Assembly (NCBI GenBank): GCA_028876385.1
Contig: JAGWSF010000046.1
Coordinates: 1-60,110, forward strand
From: Acidobacteriota bacterium
GTDB taxonomy: Bacteria; Actinomycetota; Acidimicrobiia; Acidimicrobiales; Palsa-688
DNA: 60,110 bases
Reading direction: 5' to 3'
The stretch's first letter is position 1, and each line of letters starts with the position of its first letter. Under the pieces are notes generated by a model that searched no databases, was not told where the DNA came from, and was given only the letters and a program-made list of their open reading frames with translations. Position numbers and translations under genes: made by a program. Shown one piece after another: positions 24,476 through 32,444 of the stretch.

Positions 24476-25024
24476 ATGGGACGCACCTACGAGCACCTCG
24501 ACGAGCGCCTTTCGGGTTGGTTGGTGGATCAGCCGGTGTTCTTCGTCGCGACCGCCCCCCTCGACGCCGACGGGCACGTCAACTGCTCCCCCAAAGGCAA
24601 CCGCGGCGAGTTCGCGGTCCTCGACGGCAACTGCGTGGCCTACCTCGACCAGACCGGCAGCGGGGTCGAGACCATCGCCCACGTGACCGAGAACGGCCGG
24701 ATAGTCGTGATGTTCTGCGCCTTCTCGGGGGCCCCTCGGATCGTCCGGCTGCACGGTCGCGGGCGGGCGGTACGGCCCGGAGAGGACCAGTTCGACGCGC
24801 TCATGGCCCGTTTCCCCGGCGGCGACGGCCCCGGGGTTCGCTCGGTCATCGTGGTCGACGTGGAGCGCATCTCGGACTCGTGCGGCTACGGCGTTCCCCT
24901 GATGGCCTACGAGGGGCCCCGCCCGACCATGGACGAGTGGGCCCACCGCAAGGGCCGGGACGGTATCGAGGCCTACTGGGCCGAGAAGAACGCCACCAGC
25001 CTTGACGGGCTCCCGGGCATCTGA
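24476..25024 (+). CDS. Pyridoxamine 5'-phosphate oxidase family (FMN-binding split-barrel) protein
   Basis: A 182-aa protein starting at ATG 24476. QPVFFVATAPLDADGHVNCSPKGNRG and RIVVMFCAFSGAPRIVRLHGRGR are characteristic of the PNPOx-like split-barrel family that binds FMN, heme or F420. It also has SCGYGVPLM and a C-terminal EYW-like segment (IEAYWAEKN) seen in cytoplasmic PNPOx-related proteins of actinobacteria. The reaction is unknown; such proteins reduce small molecules or bind cofactor. No signal peptide is present. The frame extends upstream, but the Arg-rich composition there is not protein-like. Confidence 0.8.
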   Translation: MGRTYEHLDERLSGWLVDQPVFFVATAPLDADGHVNCSPKGNRGEFAVLDGNCVAYLDQTGSGVETIAHVTENGRIVVMFCAFSGAPRIVRLHGRGRAVRPGEDQFDALMARFPGGDGPGVRSVIVVDVERISDSCGYGVPLMAYEGPRPTMDEWAHRKGRDGIEAYWAEKNATSLDGLPGI

Positions 25025-25144
25025 GCCGCCCGGGCCGCAGGCCAGGCTCAACCGTGGCGGCCCCCGTGCCGAAACCCAAAGTGTTGAACCTTCTCGCCTC
25101 GGCCAAGAGAGTGACTTGATGCACAGCGGTGAACCGGAGACTGC

Positions 25145-26407
25145 GTGGGTCGGAACCAGCCCAGCCCGACAGGGGCGGGCATGACCCTCGACGAGGCCGC
25201 GCCGACCGCGACCGGGTCGTTCCTGGTCGGCCGCCAGCCCGTCTTCGACGCCGAGCGGGAGATATGGGGCTACGAGCTGCTCTTCCGGGCGCGGCCCGGC
25301 CACGGCCAGGACGCCGAGTCGATGACCGCCGACGTGCTCCTCCACGCCGGCCTGGACCTGGGTCTGGACCGGCTCGCCGGCAACAAGCGGGTGCTGGTCA
25401 ACGCCAGCCGCCCCTACCTCGTAGGGGAATGGGAGGTGCCGCTGCCCGCTGAGCGGACCGTGATCGAGGTGCTCGAGTACGTCGAGCCCGACGCCGAGGT
25501 GGTCGCCGGCTGCCGCCGCTTGAAGGACGAGGGTTTCATGCTGGCCCTCGATGACTACGTATGGCGGCCCGACGACCCGCTGCTCGAACTGGCGCAGCTG
25601 ATCAAGCTGGACGTGCTGGCCATCGACGCCGACGACATGCCCGAACTCGTACAGGTCTGCTCGGCCTTCGGCGCCCGTCTGCTCGCCGAGAAGGTCGAAA
25701 CGAGGGAGCAGCTCGATATGTGCCGGGAACTGGGTTTCGACCTGTTCCAGGGTTACCTACTGTCACGTCCCGAGGTGGTCAGCGGACGGGCGTTGAGCCC
25801 CAGCCGGATCAACTGCCTCAGGCTGGTCGAGCAGCTGAGCGATCCGGACACCTCGCCGGTCGACGTTCAGCGGATCATCGAGGCCGACCCGGCTCTGACG
25901 GTGCGGTTCCTCCGCGCCGCCGGGGAAGGCGCGGCCCGCGGCCTGAGCCGCCCGGTCCGTTCCATCGCCGAGGGCGCCGTCCTGCTCGGCCAGAGGAAGA
26001 TGAGGAGCTGGGCCACCCTCATGCTGCTCGCCGACGCCAGCAGCGGGGTCCCCGACCAGCTCTGCCTGGCCATGGTCCGAGGGCGCCTCTGCGAGCTCAT
26101 CGCCACCACCGTGGCGCCCGACCTGGAGAACTCGGCGTTCACCACCGGCGTCCTTTCGGCCCTCGACGTGCTGATGTCGGCTCCGCTGCCAGGAATCCTG
26201 GCCGAGCTGTCCCTCGCCGACGAGCTCAACCACGCCGTCATCGACCACGACGGACGCCTGGGCCGGATCCTCTCCGACGTATTGGACTGGGAGCTCGGGC
26301 GTTATCCCGAGCTGGCCTCGGGGGTGACCGCCGCGCAGATGAACCTCCTCGCCGCCGAGGCGGTCAAGTGGGCTGACGAGGTGTGCAGCCCGCTGCTGCG
26401 GCGCTGA
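25145..26407 (+). CDS. EAL-HDOD domain signalling protein (YuxH/CdgJ type)
   Basis: A 420-aa protein from GTG 25145 (ATG 25181 is an alternative). The N-terminal half is a degenerate EAL domain: the signature reads YELLFR, and metal-binding residues are not all kept, so c-di-GMP hydrolysis is unlikely. LALDDYVW and LLAEKVET mark later EAL strands, and FDLFQGYLLSRPEVV ends the domain. The C-terminal half is an HDOD domain (IIEADPALTVRFLR, RPVRSIAEGAVLLGQRKMRSW). Proteins of this layout act as non-enzymatic signalling or scaffold proteins, often in motility or surface behaviour. It stands alone with a hairpin after its stop. Confidence 0.87.
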   Translation: MGRNQPSPTGAGMTLDEAAPTATGSFLVGRQPVFDAEREIWGYELLFRARPGHGQDAESMTADVLLHAGLDLGLDRLAGNKRVLVNASRPYLVGEWEVPLPAERTVIEVLEYVEPDAEVVAGCRRLKDEGFMLALDDYVWRPDDPLLELAQLIKLDVLAIDADDMPELVQVCSAFGARLLAEKVETREQLDMCRELGFDLFQGYLLSRPEVVSGRALSPSRINCLRLVEQLSDPDTSPVDVQRIIEADPALTVRFLRAAGEGAARGLSRPVRSIAEGAVLLGQRKMRSWATLMLLADASSGVPDQLCLAMVRGRLCELIATTVAPDLENSAFTTGVLSALDVLMSAPLPGILAELSLADELNHAVIDHDGRLGRILSDVLDWELGRYPELASGVTAAQMNLLAAEAVKWADEVCSPLLRR

Positions 26408-26428
26408 CGTCTCCGCCCCGGAGGCGTC
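26406..26428 (+). terminator. Hairpin after EAL-HDOD gene
   Basis: GACGTCTCCG (26406-26415) and CGGAGGCGTC (26419-26428) form a 10-base-pair stem with one G-U pair and a CCC loop, starting inside the stop codon. There is no T-tract. It is probably the terminator of the signalling gene before the catalase gene. Confidence 0.5.
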
Positions 26429-26517
26429 ATCCCACCGATACTTCTCGTGGGTGGTGGTCGAGGTGGGCCCGAAGCGGGTAGGGCCTTCCCATACGACCTA
26501 GCGAGGAGGTCCCGCCC

Positions 26518-27966
26518 GTGGCTGAGACCAAGCCCACCACCACCGACGCCGGAATCCCGGTCGCAAGCGACGAGCATTCGCTCACCGTCGGTCCCGACGG
26601 ACCGATCCTGCTGCAGGATCACTACCTGATCGAGCAGATGGCCAACTTCAACCGGGAGCGGATCCCCGAACGCCAGCCCCACGCCAAGGGCGGAGGGGCC
26701 TTCGGGCGCTTCGAGACCACCGCCGACGTGACCGGCTGGACCAAAGCGGCGCTGTTCCAGCCGGGCGTGGAGACCGAAGCGGTGGCCCGATTCTCTACCG
26801 TCGCCGGCGAGCGGGGCAGCCCCGACACCTGGAGGGACCCCCGCGGCTTCGCCCTCAAGTTCTACACGTCGGAGGGCAACTACGACATGGTCGGCAACAA
26901 CACTCCGGTGTTCTTCATCAGGGACCCCATGAAGTTCCAGCACTTCATCCGGTCCCAGAAGCGCCGGGCCGACAGCGACCTGCGCGACCACGACATGCAG
27001 TGGGACTTCTGGACGCTGTCGCCCGAATCGGCCCACCAGGTCACGTGGCTCATGGGCGACCGCGGCATCCCCCGCACCTGGCGCCACATGAACGGCTACT
27101 CCAGCCACACCTACATGTGGGTCAACGAGGGCGGCGAGCGGTTCTGGGTGAAGTACCACTTCAAGACCGACCAGGGGATCGAGTGCCTGACCCAGGACGA
27201 AGGCGACCAGCTGGCCGGCTCCGACGGTGACTTTCACCGCCGCGACCTCTTCACCTCCATCGCCGCCGGCGAGTTCCCGTCCTGGACCCTGCACGTCCAG
27301 GTCATGCCCTTCGCCGAGGCGAGCGGCTACCGGTTCAACCCCTTCGACCTGACCAAGGTGTGGCCCCACCGGGACTACCCCCTGCACGAGGTCGGACGCC
27401 TGACCCTCGACCGCAACCCGACCGACTTCCACACCCAGATCGAGCAGGCCGCCTTCGAGCCGAACAACCTGGTGCCCGGCATCGGCCTCAGCCCGGACAA
27501 GATGCTCCTCGGCCGGGTCTTCGCCTACAGCGACGCCCACCGGGCCCGCATGGGGGTCAACTACCGCCAGATACCCGTGAACGCCCCGAAAGTGGCCGTC
27601 AACTCCTACAGCAAGGACGGCGCCATGCGGATCCAGCCCGTCTCCGACCCGGTGTACGCCCCCAACTCCAAGGGTGGTCCTGCCGCCGACCCGGCCCGCT
27701 ACCCGTACATGGAGCGATGGGAAGCCGACGGCGAGTTCGTGCACGCCGCCTACACCCTGCACTCCGAAGACGACGACTGGACCCAGGCCGGCACCCTGAT
27801 CCGGGACGTCATGGACGATGCCGCCCGCCAGAGGCTGGTGTCCAACGTGGTTGGTCACCTGCTGAAAGGCGTGTCGGCGCCGGTACTCGAGCGGGCTCTC
27901 GACTACTGGCGCAACATCGACAAGGAGACCGGGGACCGCATCGCCGACGGTGTGGCCGCAGGCTAG
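26518..27966 (+). CDS. katA: Heme catalase (clade 3)
   Basis: A 482-aa monofunctional catalase, the usual size for small-subunit enzymes, which break down hydrogen peroxide to water and oxygen in the cytoplasm. The active site is intact: [15 protein letters not shown] with the distal His, [15 protein letters not shown] with the distal Asn, and [14 protein letters not shown] with the proximal heme-ligating Tyr and Arg. [18 protein letters not shown] is also typical. GTG 26518 follows a strong GAGGAGG. It is the only gene of its transcription unit, and no peroxide regulator lies beside it. Confidence 0.95.
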   Translation: MAETKPTTTDAGIPVASDEHSLTVGPDGPILLQDHYLIEQMANFNRERIPERQPHAKGGGAFGRFETTADVTGWTKAALFQPGVETEAVARFSTVAGERGSPDTWRDPRGFALKFYTSEGNYDMVGNNTPVFFIRDPMKFQHFIRSQKRRADSDLRDHDMQWDFWTLSPESAHQVTWLMGDRGIPRTWRHMNGYSSHTYMWVNEGGERFWVKYHFKTDQGIECLTQDEGDQLAGSDGDFHRRDLFTSIAAGEFPSWTLHVQVMPFAEASGYRFNPFDLTKVWPHRDYPLHEVGRLTLDRNPTDFHTQIEQAAFEPNNLVPGIGLSPDKMLLGRVFAYSDAHRARMGVNYRQIPVNAPKVAVNSYSKDGAMRIQPVSDPVYAPNSKGGPAADPARYPYMERWEADGEFVHAAYTLHSEDDDWTQAGTLIRDVMDDAARQRLVSNVVGHLLKGVSAPVLERALDYWRNIDKETGDRIADGVAAG

Positions 27967-27978
27967 ACCAAGTGGTTG

Positions 27979-28052
27979 TGGGCGCTGAGGGACTCGAACC
28001 CCCGACCACCGCGTTGTAAGCGCGGTGCTCTAACCAACTGAGCTAAGCGCCC
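27979..28052 (-). tRNA. tRNA-Val(TAC)
   Basis: The minus strand folds as a complete tRNA: acceptor GGGCGCT/AGCGCCC, D arm AGCTCAGTTGGTTAGAGC, anticodon stem CCGCG/CGCGG with loop CTTACAA (anticodon TAC), T arm with GTTCGAGTC, and discriminator A. CCA is not encoded. It overlaps the 3' end of the DUF523 gene by ten bases. Confidence 0.95.
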
Positions 28053-28516
28053 GGGACCGTCCATGGTAGAACGCCGGAGCCTTCCAGATCCTCTTCGGAG
28101 CAGATCGGGAGGCCGGCGGCCCGCAGCGCGGCGGCGGTCACCCCGTCGCCGTCCACCAGGACCCGCGTGTGGGTGCCGTCGTAGATGCGGTGGCACCCAC
28201 ACGACGGGGAGCGGGCCTTGAGGACCGCTCCGGCGGCCCCGGCGGCGACCGCCACAGCCACCGCGTGCTCGGCGCCCCGCCGGTAGAGGTCGGTCACGTC
28301 GGTCCCGTCAGCGGTACCGACCCGTCCCTCGGCGGTCAGCTCCGCCGCCGGGCGGGGCGTCGGCAGGCCACCCGCCACCTCGGGGCACACCGGTAGAAGC
28401 CGGTGGTCGGCGGCCAGCGCCGTCACCGAAGTCGACGGTGACGAGCCTCCCCTATGGTTGCATGCGACCCCGAGCAGACACGCCGACACCAGCACGGTTG
28501 GGCGCTCCTCGTCCAC
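28043..28516 (-). CDS. DUF523 family protein (2-thiouracil desulfidase-like)
   Basis: A 157-aa protein from ATG 28516. Family marks are VSACLLGVACNHRGG, LLPVCPEVAGGLPTPRPAAEL and LKARSPSCGC, whose conserved cysteines form the iron-sulfur or catalytic site in thiouracil desulfidase. The length is typical. The stop codon lies inside the 5' end of tRNA-Val on the same strand, so both may be read from one transcript and the mRNA end would be set by tRNA processing. The in vivo substrate is unknown. Confidence 0.85.
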   Translation of the reverse strand: MDEERPTVLVSACLLGVACNHRGGSSPSTSVTALAADHRLLPVCPEVAGGLPTPRPAAELTAEGRVGTADGTDVTDLYRRGAEHAVAVAVAAGAAGAVLKARSPSCGCHRIYDGTHTRVLVDGDGVTAAALRAAGLPICSEEDLEGSGVLPWTVPGA

Positions 28517-28562
28517 CCCCAGAGGCTAGACCGGCGGCGGCCCGTCAGGCCGAGACGGCCGC

Positions 28563-28601
28563 CCGGAGTATCCCCCGCCTTCAGGGCGGGGGATACTCCG
28601 G
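28563..28601 (-). terminator. 17-bp perfect hairpin after whiB7-like gene
   Basis: CCGGAGTATCCCCCGCC (28563-28579) and its exact complement (28585-28601) enclose the loop TTCAG. It starts nine bases past the stop of the WhiB gene (minus strand) and most simply terminates it, although no T-tract follows. The CCCCCGCC-TTCAG-GGCGGGGG core also resembles subterminal hairpins of IS200/IS605 ends or REP elements. Confidence 0.6.
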
Positions 28602-28609
28602 TCGTGACG

Positions 28610-28939
28610 TCAGGCGGTCAGTTGAATGCCAGGGGAAGGGTTCTTGGGGGGTCGCCCCCGCTTGCGCTTCTGGCTGAGGACCCGGCCGTTCAGGAACAGC
28701 TCTCCGCCCCAGACCCCCCAGGGTTCACGGCGGCTGAGGGCACCTTCGAGGCACTCAGCTACGACCGGACAGGTCCGGCAGATGCGCTTGGCCTCCAAGA
28801 TGTCGGGTATCTCATCGGAGAAGAACAGCCCGGTCAACGAGCTGTCGGCGTCGCGGCAACTGGCGGCGTCCCAGTCGACGACGGGCCCCTCGGTCCCCTC
28901 CCATCCTGTCTGTTCGTAGCCCAGCTCGAAGGCGAACAT
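28610..28939 (-). CDS. whiB7: WhiB7-like iron-sulfur transcription factor
   Basis: A 109-aa protein from ATG 28939, preceded by GAGAAAGGA. The Wbl domain has four cysteines (28, 54, 57, 63; ICRTCPVVAEC) that ligate a [4Fe-4S] cluster, then REPWGVWGGE, the sigma-contact loop. A C-terminal KRKRGRPPK is an AT-hook, the hallmark of WhiB7/WblC, which binds AT-rich DNA just upstream of -35 elements with the primary sigma factor and turns on intrinsic antibiotic-resistance genes. The leader supports this: an AT-box promoter, a 67-codon uORF and a strong terminator lie between promoter and gene. Identification rests on the AT-hook plus this architecture. Confidence 0.85.
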   Translation of the reverse strand: MFAFELGYEQTGWEGTEGPVVDWDAASCRDADSSLTGLFFSDEIPDILEAKRICRTCPVVAECLEGALSRREPWGVWGGELFLNGRVLSQKRKRGRPPKNPSPGIQLTA

Positions 28940-28982
28940 GTCGCCGTCCTTTCTCTCCCTGTGTCCGGTTCCTGGAAAACGA

Positions 28983-29013
28983 AGAGGCCGCCGGGAATCT
29001 CCCGGCGGCCTCT
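28983..29013 (-). terminator. Leader terminator (attenuator) upstream of whiB7
   Basis: AGAGGCCGCCGGGA and its exact complement make a 14-base-pair stem with a 3-base loop. Read on the minus strand it is followed by TTCGTTTTCC, a U-rich tail, so it is a strong intrinsic terminator. It lies after the uORF and about 45 bases before the whiB7 start, the place of the attenuator in known whiB7 leaders. Confidence 0.8.
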
Positions 29014-29043
29014 GGACCCTCTCTCGGATGTTCGGTGCTCGTC

Positions 29044-29247
29044 CTAGCCGGACGTCCCATCCCGAGGGCCCAGTGGCCAACCGTCGATGTAAGTGGCGGT
29101 CATCGTGAAGCGCTTGTGCGAGCGCTTGGCGACGACGATCCCGTCCACGAGCTCGTGCAGAGCTGCGCCCACATACCCGCCCCGAGGACGCGGCTGGGAC
29201 CAGAGGGACGAGGCGCAGCTCGACTCAGCGGTGACGTTGCTGTTCAC
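29044..29247 (-). CDS. Leader ORF (uORF) upstream of whiB7
   Basis: A 67-codon frame with GTG 29247 preceded by a very strong AAAGGAGGG at proper spacing. The peptide has no recognised domain (includes ELVDGIVVAKRSHKRFTMTA). It lies between the AT-box promoter and the leader terminator. In mycobacterial and streptomycete whiB7/wblC leaders, ribosome stalling on a uORF disrupts the terminator and lets transcription reach the regulator gene. This frame has the right place and order for that role. It could also encode a small functional protein. Confidence 0.65.
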   Translation of the reverse strand: MNSNVTAESSCASSLWSQPRPRGGYVGAALHELVDGIVVAKRSHKRFTMTATYIDGWPLGPRDGTSG

Positions 29248-29284
29248 TGACGCCCTCCTTTCGTCCTGGTCCCGGGCGACATAG

Positions 29285-29321
29285 ATGAGATCATGCCACG
29301 CCGACTCAGTCAAACGATTTT
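29285..29321 (-). promoter_or_regulatory. WhiB7-type promoter with AT box
   Basis: On the minus strand AAAATCG (29321-29315) is followed after one base by TTGACT (29313-29308), a good -35. This AT-box-plus-TTG arrangement is what the WhiB7 AT-hook recognises in mycobacterial targets, including its own promoter. At a 17-base spacing the -10 would be TCTCAT, a weak match. The AT box overlaps the stop codon of the upstream inositol monophosphatase gene. Autoregulation is inferred. Confidence 0.55.
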
Positions 29322-30072
29322 ATTGGGACAAAAGGCCGCGGCCGGCCACCACCTGGCCGAGCAGGTCGGGCGTGGCGGCAGCCACGATGGTCCGCCGCTC
29401 GCTCCCCTCGGTGACCACCAGGTCCCGGCCCGACGCCTCGGCCACGTGGGCACCCGCCTCGGTGCAGACCAGCATGGCCCCCAGGTAGTCCCACGGCGCC
29501 AGCGACTGCGGGGCGCAGTCGATGAAGGCGTCGAGGGACCCGCAGGCCACCGCGCACAGGTCCAGGGCCGCCGCGCCGAGGCTGCGGAACTGGTTCCAGC
29601 CGAGGTGGGTGCGGGGGTAGCCGCTGAAAGCCACGATGGCCGAGCTCATCGTCGTACAGCCGGTCGGGGCGATCGGCCGACCATCCCGCTCGGCGCCACC
29701 CCCCCGGACGGCGCTGAAGCGGGACCCGACGGCCTGGTTGGCCACGACCGCGGCCAGGGGCCCCTCCCGGTCGAGCGCGCACAGGCTGGTCGCCCACCAC
29801 GGCAGACCCCGGGAGGCGTTGGTCGAGCCGTCCACCGGGTCGATCACCACCCTGACGGGGCGGTCGGGGTGGTGCAGCCCGGACTCCTCGGAGAACGCCC
29901 CGAAGCCGGCCCGTTCCAGCACCGCCAGCACCGCCGCGTCGGCGATCACGTCGCTGCGGTACTGGTCGGGCCGCCGACCCGACGGGCCCCAGTCCTCCAG
30001 GCCCTCGAGGGCTTCGGCGACGGCGGTCACCGCGTCGTGGAGGACCTGCAGTACCGATTCGGGGGAAGTCAC
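29320..30072 (-). CDS. Inositol monophosphatase family phosphatase
   Basis: A 250-aa Mg2+-dependent phosphatase of the SuhB/ImpA/HisN family. The metal-binding motifs are present: SEESG, IDPVDGSTN and APWDYLGAMLVCTEAG. It removes phosphate from inositol-1-phosphate, histidinol phosphate or related sugar phosphates in the cytoplasm; the motifs do not distinguish these. Inositol-phosphate dephosphorylation is common in actinobacteria that make mycothiol and phosphatidylinositol. Its TAA stop falls within the AT box of the whiB7 promoter, and it is divergent from a frameshifted hypothetical gene 17 bases away. Confidence 0.87.
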   Translation of the reverse strand: MTSPESVLQVLHDAVTAVAEALEGLEDWGPSGRRPDQYRSDVIADAAVLAVLERAGFGAFSEESGLHHPDRPVRVVIDPVDGSTNASRGLPWWATSLCALDREGPLAAVVANQAVGSRFSAVRGGGAERDGRPIAPTGCTTMSSAIVAFSGYPRTHLGWNQFRSLGAAALDLCAVACGSLDAFIDCAPQSLAPWDYLGAMLVCTEAGAHVAEASGRDLVVTEGSERRTIVAAATPDLLGQVVAGRGLLSQ

Positions 30073-30089
30073 CGGGTAGGGTCTACCCG

Positions 30090-30663
30090 ATGGCCGTGAT
30101 CGACGTAGCCGGGTACGTAGCCGAGCTCAAGGACCATGCCGTCGACCACGGTTTCCACGTCCACGACGAGCGTCACTTCGTCGAAACCTACTCGCTGCGC
30201 CAGGCCTGGGAGGTGGATCTGCACCCCGAGGACGCGTGCAACGGGCCGCTCGACCTGCACCTCGCGCTCGAGGTGGATCCCCGGGTGCTGCTGGCCTTCG
30301 AGGACCTGGTGGTGGAGCTTCCCGAGGGTCAGGACCCCCCTGACGACTTCCGTTTCCCGCTGACCTTCACCTGGGCCCTCCCCCCCCCTCCCCCACGGCC
30401 CCGACCTCCTGCGCCTGGCCATCGACCTGGCCGGCATCGGCGGGATCGAGTTGCCGCTCGAGTCCTCGGCCATCGACAGTTACGCGTCGGCCACCGACCC
30501 CGCCGAGCGGCGGATCACCATCGTGGCCCGTCAGCAGGTGTCGCTGGCTCGGGTGCTCGTAGGTGAGGAGCTGCTCTGCGAGACCTTCGACAAGGCCCTG
30601 GCCGTCAGCCAGTACCTTCTCGAGCGCGCTCCTGCCTGGCTCGGACCCGAAGCCGACGGCTGA
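30090..30663 (+). pseudogene. Conserved-type hypothetical protein split by a frameshift in a C run
   Basis: The frame from ATG 30090 has good protein composition through RFPLTFTWALPP, then enters a run of nine C (30380-30388) and turns Arg/Pro/His-rich. The protein-like sequence resumes in the next frame (PHGPDLLRLAIDLAGIGGIE) and runs to the TGA at 30661-30663. One base fewer in the run restores a protein of about 190 aa. The two parts fit without loss, so this is a single-base insertion: a sequencing error, a recent mutation or a slippage-prone switch. The reconstructed product is soluble and acidic, of no recognised family. Confidence 0.7.
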
Positions 30664-30747
30664 AGCTCCGCGGGACCGGAGAGCGCCACATGCCACGATT
30701 CGTGGCGTGCCGGTCCGGGGACCGGGTCGGATGGCCGGCGAGCTCGC

Positions 30748-30882
30748 TCAGCGCCTCCCGCCGCGCCAGTAGAACAGCCACGAGACGAGCAGGACGCTCA
30801 TCACGGCTACCACCAGCAGGATCAACGCAAGGGCAACCACCGGACTGCCGCTGGCCGGTTGGGCCACTGCTTCAACGGACAC
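30748..30882 (-). CDS. Small (44-aa) single-pass membrane protein
   Basis: GTG 30882 follows GGGAGGT at good spacing. The frame encodes 44 residues: a polar N-terminus (VSVEAVAQPASGSP), one strongly hydrophobic helix at ~15-38 ending VSWLFYW, and a basic tail RGGRR that predicts the C-terminus inside. The hydrophobic plus positive-inside pattern and the ribosome binding site support a real gene. Function unknown. The 133 bases upstream, to the decarboxylase gene, hold no other gene. Confidence 0.6.
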   Translation of the reverse strand: MSVEAVAQPASGSPVVALALILLVVAVMSVLLVSWLFYWRGGRR

Positions 30883-31015
30883 GGGGGACCTCCCTAGCCT
30901 CCGCTAGAGGATCCCCCCATGGACTTGGAGGGCGTTGGGGCATAGATAGCGACGATGATGCTACGAGGCCTCCCGTTTGGCGTCAACCGGCCTCCCCCCC
31001 AGCGCCCCCAGCGGG

Positions 31016-32374
31016 TCACGCCATGGTGTCGAGGATCTCCTCGACGATCTCGATGGTGGTCTCGGGATGGAGGAAGGCCAGGCGGGCCACGGTCTCGCCC
31101 TCCCATTTGGTCGGGGTCACGAATCCGACCTGGTCACGCAGGAGCCGGCGGGACCACGAGTTGTAGTCCGCCGCCTCCCACCCGTCCCGGCGGAACAGCA
31201 CCACCGACAGTTCGGGTGGGCGCAGCAGCGTCAGCCCGTCCCGGGAGGCGATGAGCCCGGCCGCGTCGCGGGCTATGGCCAGACCCGATTCGACGGCCTC
31301 CCGGTAGGCGTCGGTGCCGTGCACCGCCAGGGAGAACCAGATGGCCAGACCCCGGGCCCGGCGGGTCAGGTGGTAGGCGTAGTCACTCGGATTCCACTCC
31401 TCGGGCCCGTCGGTGTGTATGACGTCGAGGTAGCTGGCGTCCTGGGTGTGCACGGCCCTCGCCAGCGACGGGTTGCGGTAGATGAGCGACGCGCAGTCGA
31501 ACGGGGCGAACAGCCACTTGTGGGGGTCGACGACCAGGGAGTCGGCCCGTTCGATGCCGTCGAAGCGGTGGCGGACCGAGGAGGCGAAGAGGGCCGCCCC
31601 TCCGTAGGCCCCGTCGACGTGGAACCACAGCCCCCGCTCGGCCGCCACCCGGCTCACCCCATCGAGATCGTCGACGATGCCGGCGTTGGTGGTGCCACCC
31701 GTGGCGACCACCCCGATGACGTCGGAGGGGTCGGGATCGGACCGCAACGCCGCCTCGAGCGCGGCCCCGGTCAGGCGGTGGTCGAGGGTCGGCACGATCA
31801 GCGCGTCGACGTCTATCACGTGCAGGGCCTTGCCGATCGACGAGTGGGCCTGGTCGCTGACCGCCACGCGCAGCCGGGCCGACCGGTCGGCGAGGCGATG
31901 GCGGCCGACCTCACGGGCCACCATCAGCGCCGACAGGTTGCCGGCGCTCCCCCCCGAGACGAAGCATCCCCCGGCGCCGGGGGGCAGGCCGGCGGCGTCG
32001 GCTATGACTCGGAGTACCTGGTTCTCGGCGGCGACCGCTCCGGCGGCTTCCAACCAGCTCGAGCCCTGCAGCGAGGAGCAGGAGACGACCATGTCGAACA
32101 GCAGCGACGCCTTGGTCGGAGCGGCCGGGATGAAGGCCAGGAACCGGGGGCTGTCACACGACACGACGGCGGTGGCCAGGCTGTCCGAGAAGACCTGGAG
32201 GACCTCCGTCGGGTCGCTGCCTCTGTCGTTGATGATGCCCTCGAGAGCCCGGTCCAGGGTGGCCTTGTCCCCGGCGTGATCGAGAGGCACCGGGTCGAGC
32301 ATCAGGCGGTCCCGGCAGTATTCGAAGATCAGGGAAATGAGACGCTCGTCAGCCTGGAACATCGAGTTGAGCAC
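31016..32374 (-). CDS. PLP-dependent group II decarboxylase
   Basis: A 452-aa aromatic-L-amino-acid/glutamate decarboxylase-like enzyme. GSAGNLSALMVAREV binds PLP phosphate, VSDQAHSSIGKAL carries the ring-stacking His, WFHVDGAYGGAALF has the Asp that pairs with the PLP nitrogen, and DPHKWLFAPFDC holds the Schiff-base Lys. It removes the carboxyl group from an amino acid; the substrate (aromatic amino acid, Glu, Asp or diaminobutyrate) is not clear from motifs. Start is GTG 32374 or ATG 32362. It stands between a small membrane-protein gene and a membrane hypothetical, with no obvious pathway partners. Confidence 0.85.
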   Translation of the reverse strand: MLNSMFQADERLISLIFEYCRDRLMLDPVPLDHAGDKATLDRALEGIINDRGSDPTEVLQVFSDSLATAVVSCDSPRFLAFIPAAPTKASLLFDMVVSCSSLQGSSWLEAAGAVAAENQVLRVIADAAGLPPGAGGCFVSGGSAGNLSALMVAREVGRHRLADRSARLRVAVSDQAHSSIGKALHVIDVDALIVPTLDHRLTGAALEAALRSDPDPSDVIGVVATGGTTNAGIVDDLDGVSRVAAERGLWFHVDGAYGGAALFASSVRHRFDGIERADSLVVDPHKWLFAPFDCASLIYRNPSLARAVHTQDASYLDVIHTDGPEEWNPSDYAYHLTRRARGLAIWFSLAVHGTDAYREAVESGLAIARDAAGLIASRDGLTLLRPPELSVVLFRRDGWEAADYNSWSRRLLRDQVGFVTPTKWEGETVARLAFLHPETTIEIVEEILDTMA

Positions 32375-32444
32375 CGATCCAGCATGCCAGTGCCGAACCG
32401 GCCGCCGTCACCCGGGCCGCCCCGGTGTAGCTGTCACACCGCGG

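Noticed and set aside
25070..25110. Possible sigma-28-like promoter before the EAL-HDOD gene
   Set aside because: The AAAG and GGCCAAGA parts do not fall at the needed spacing, and no motility genes are near.
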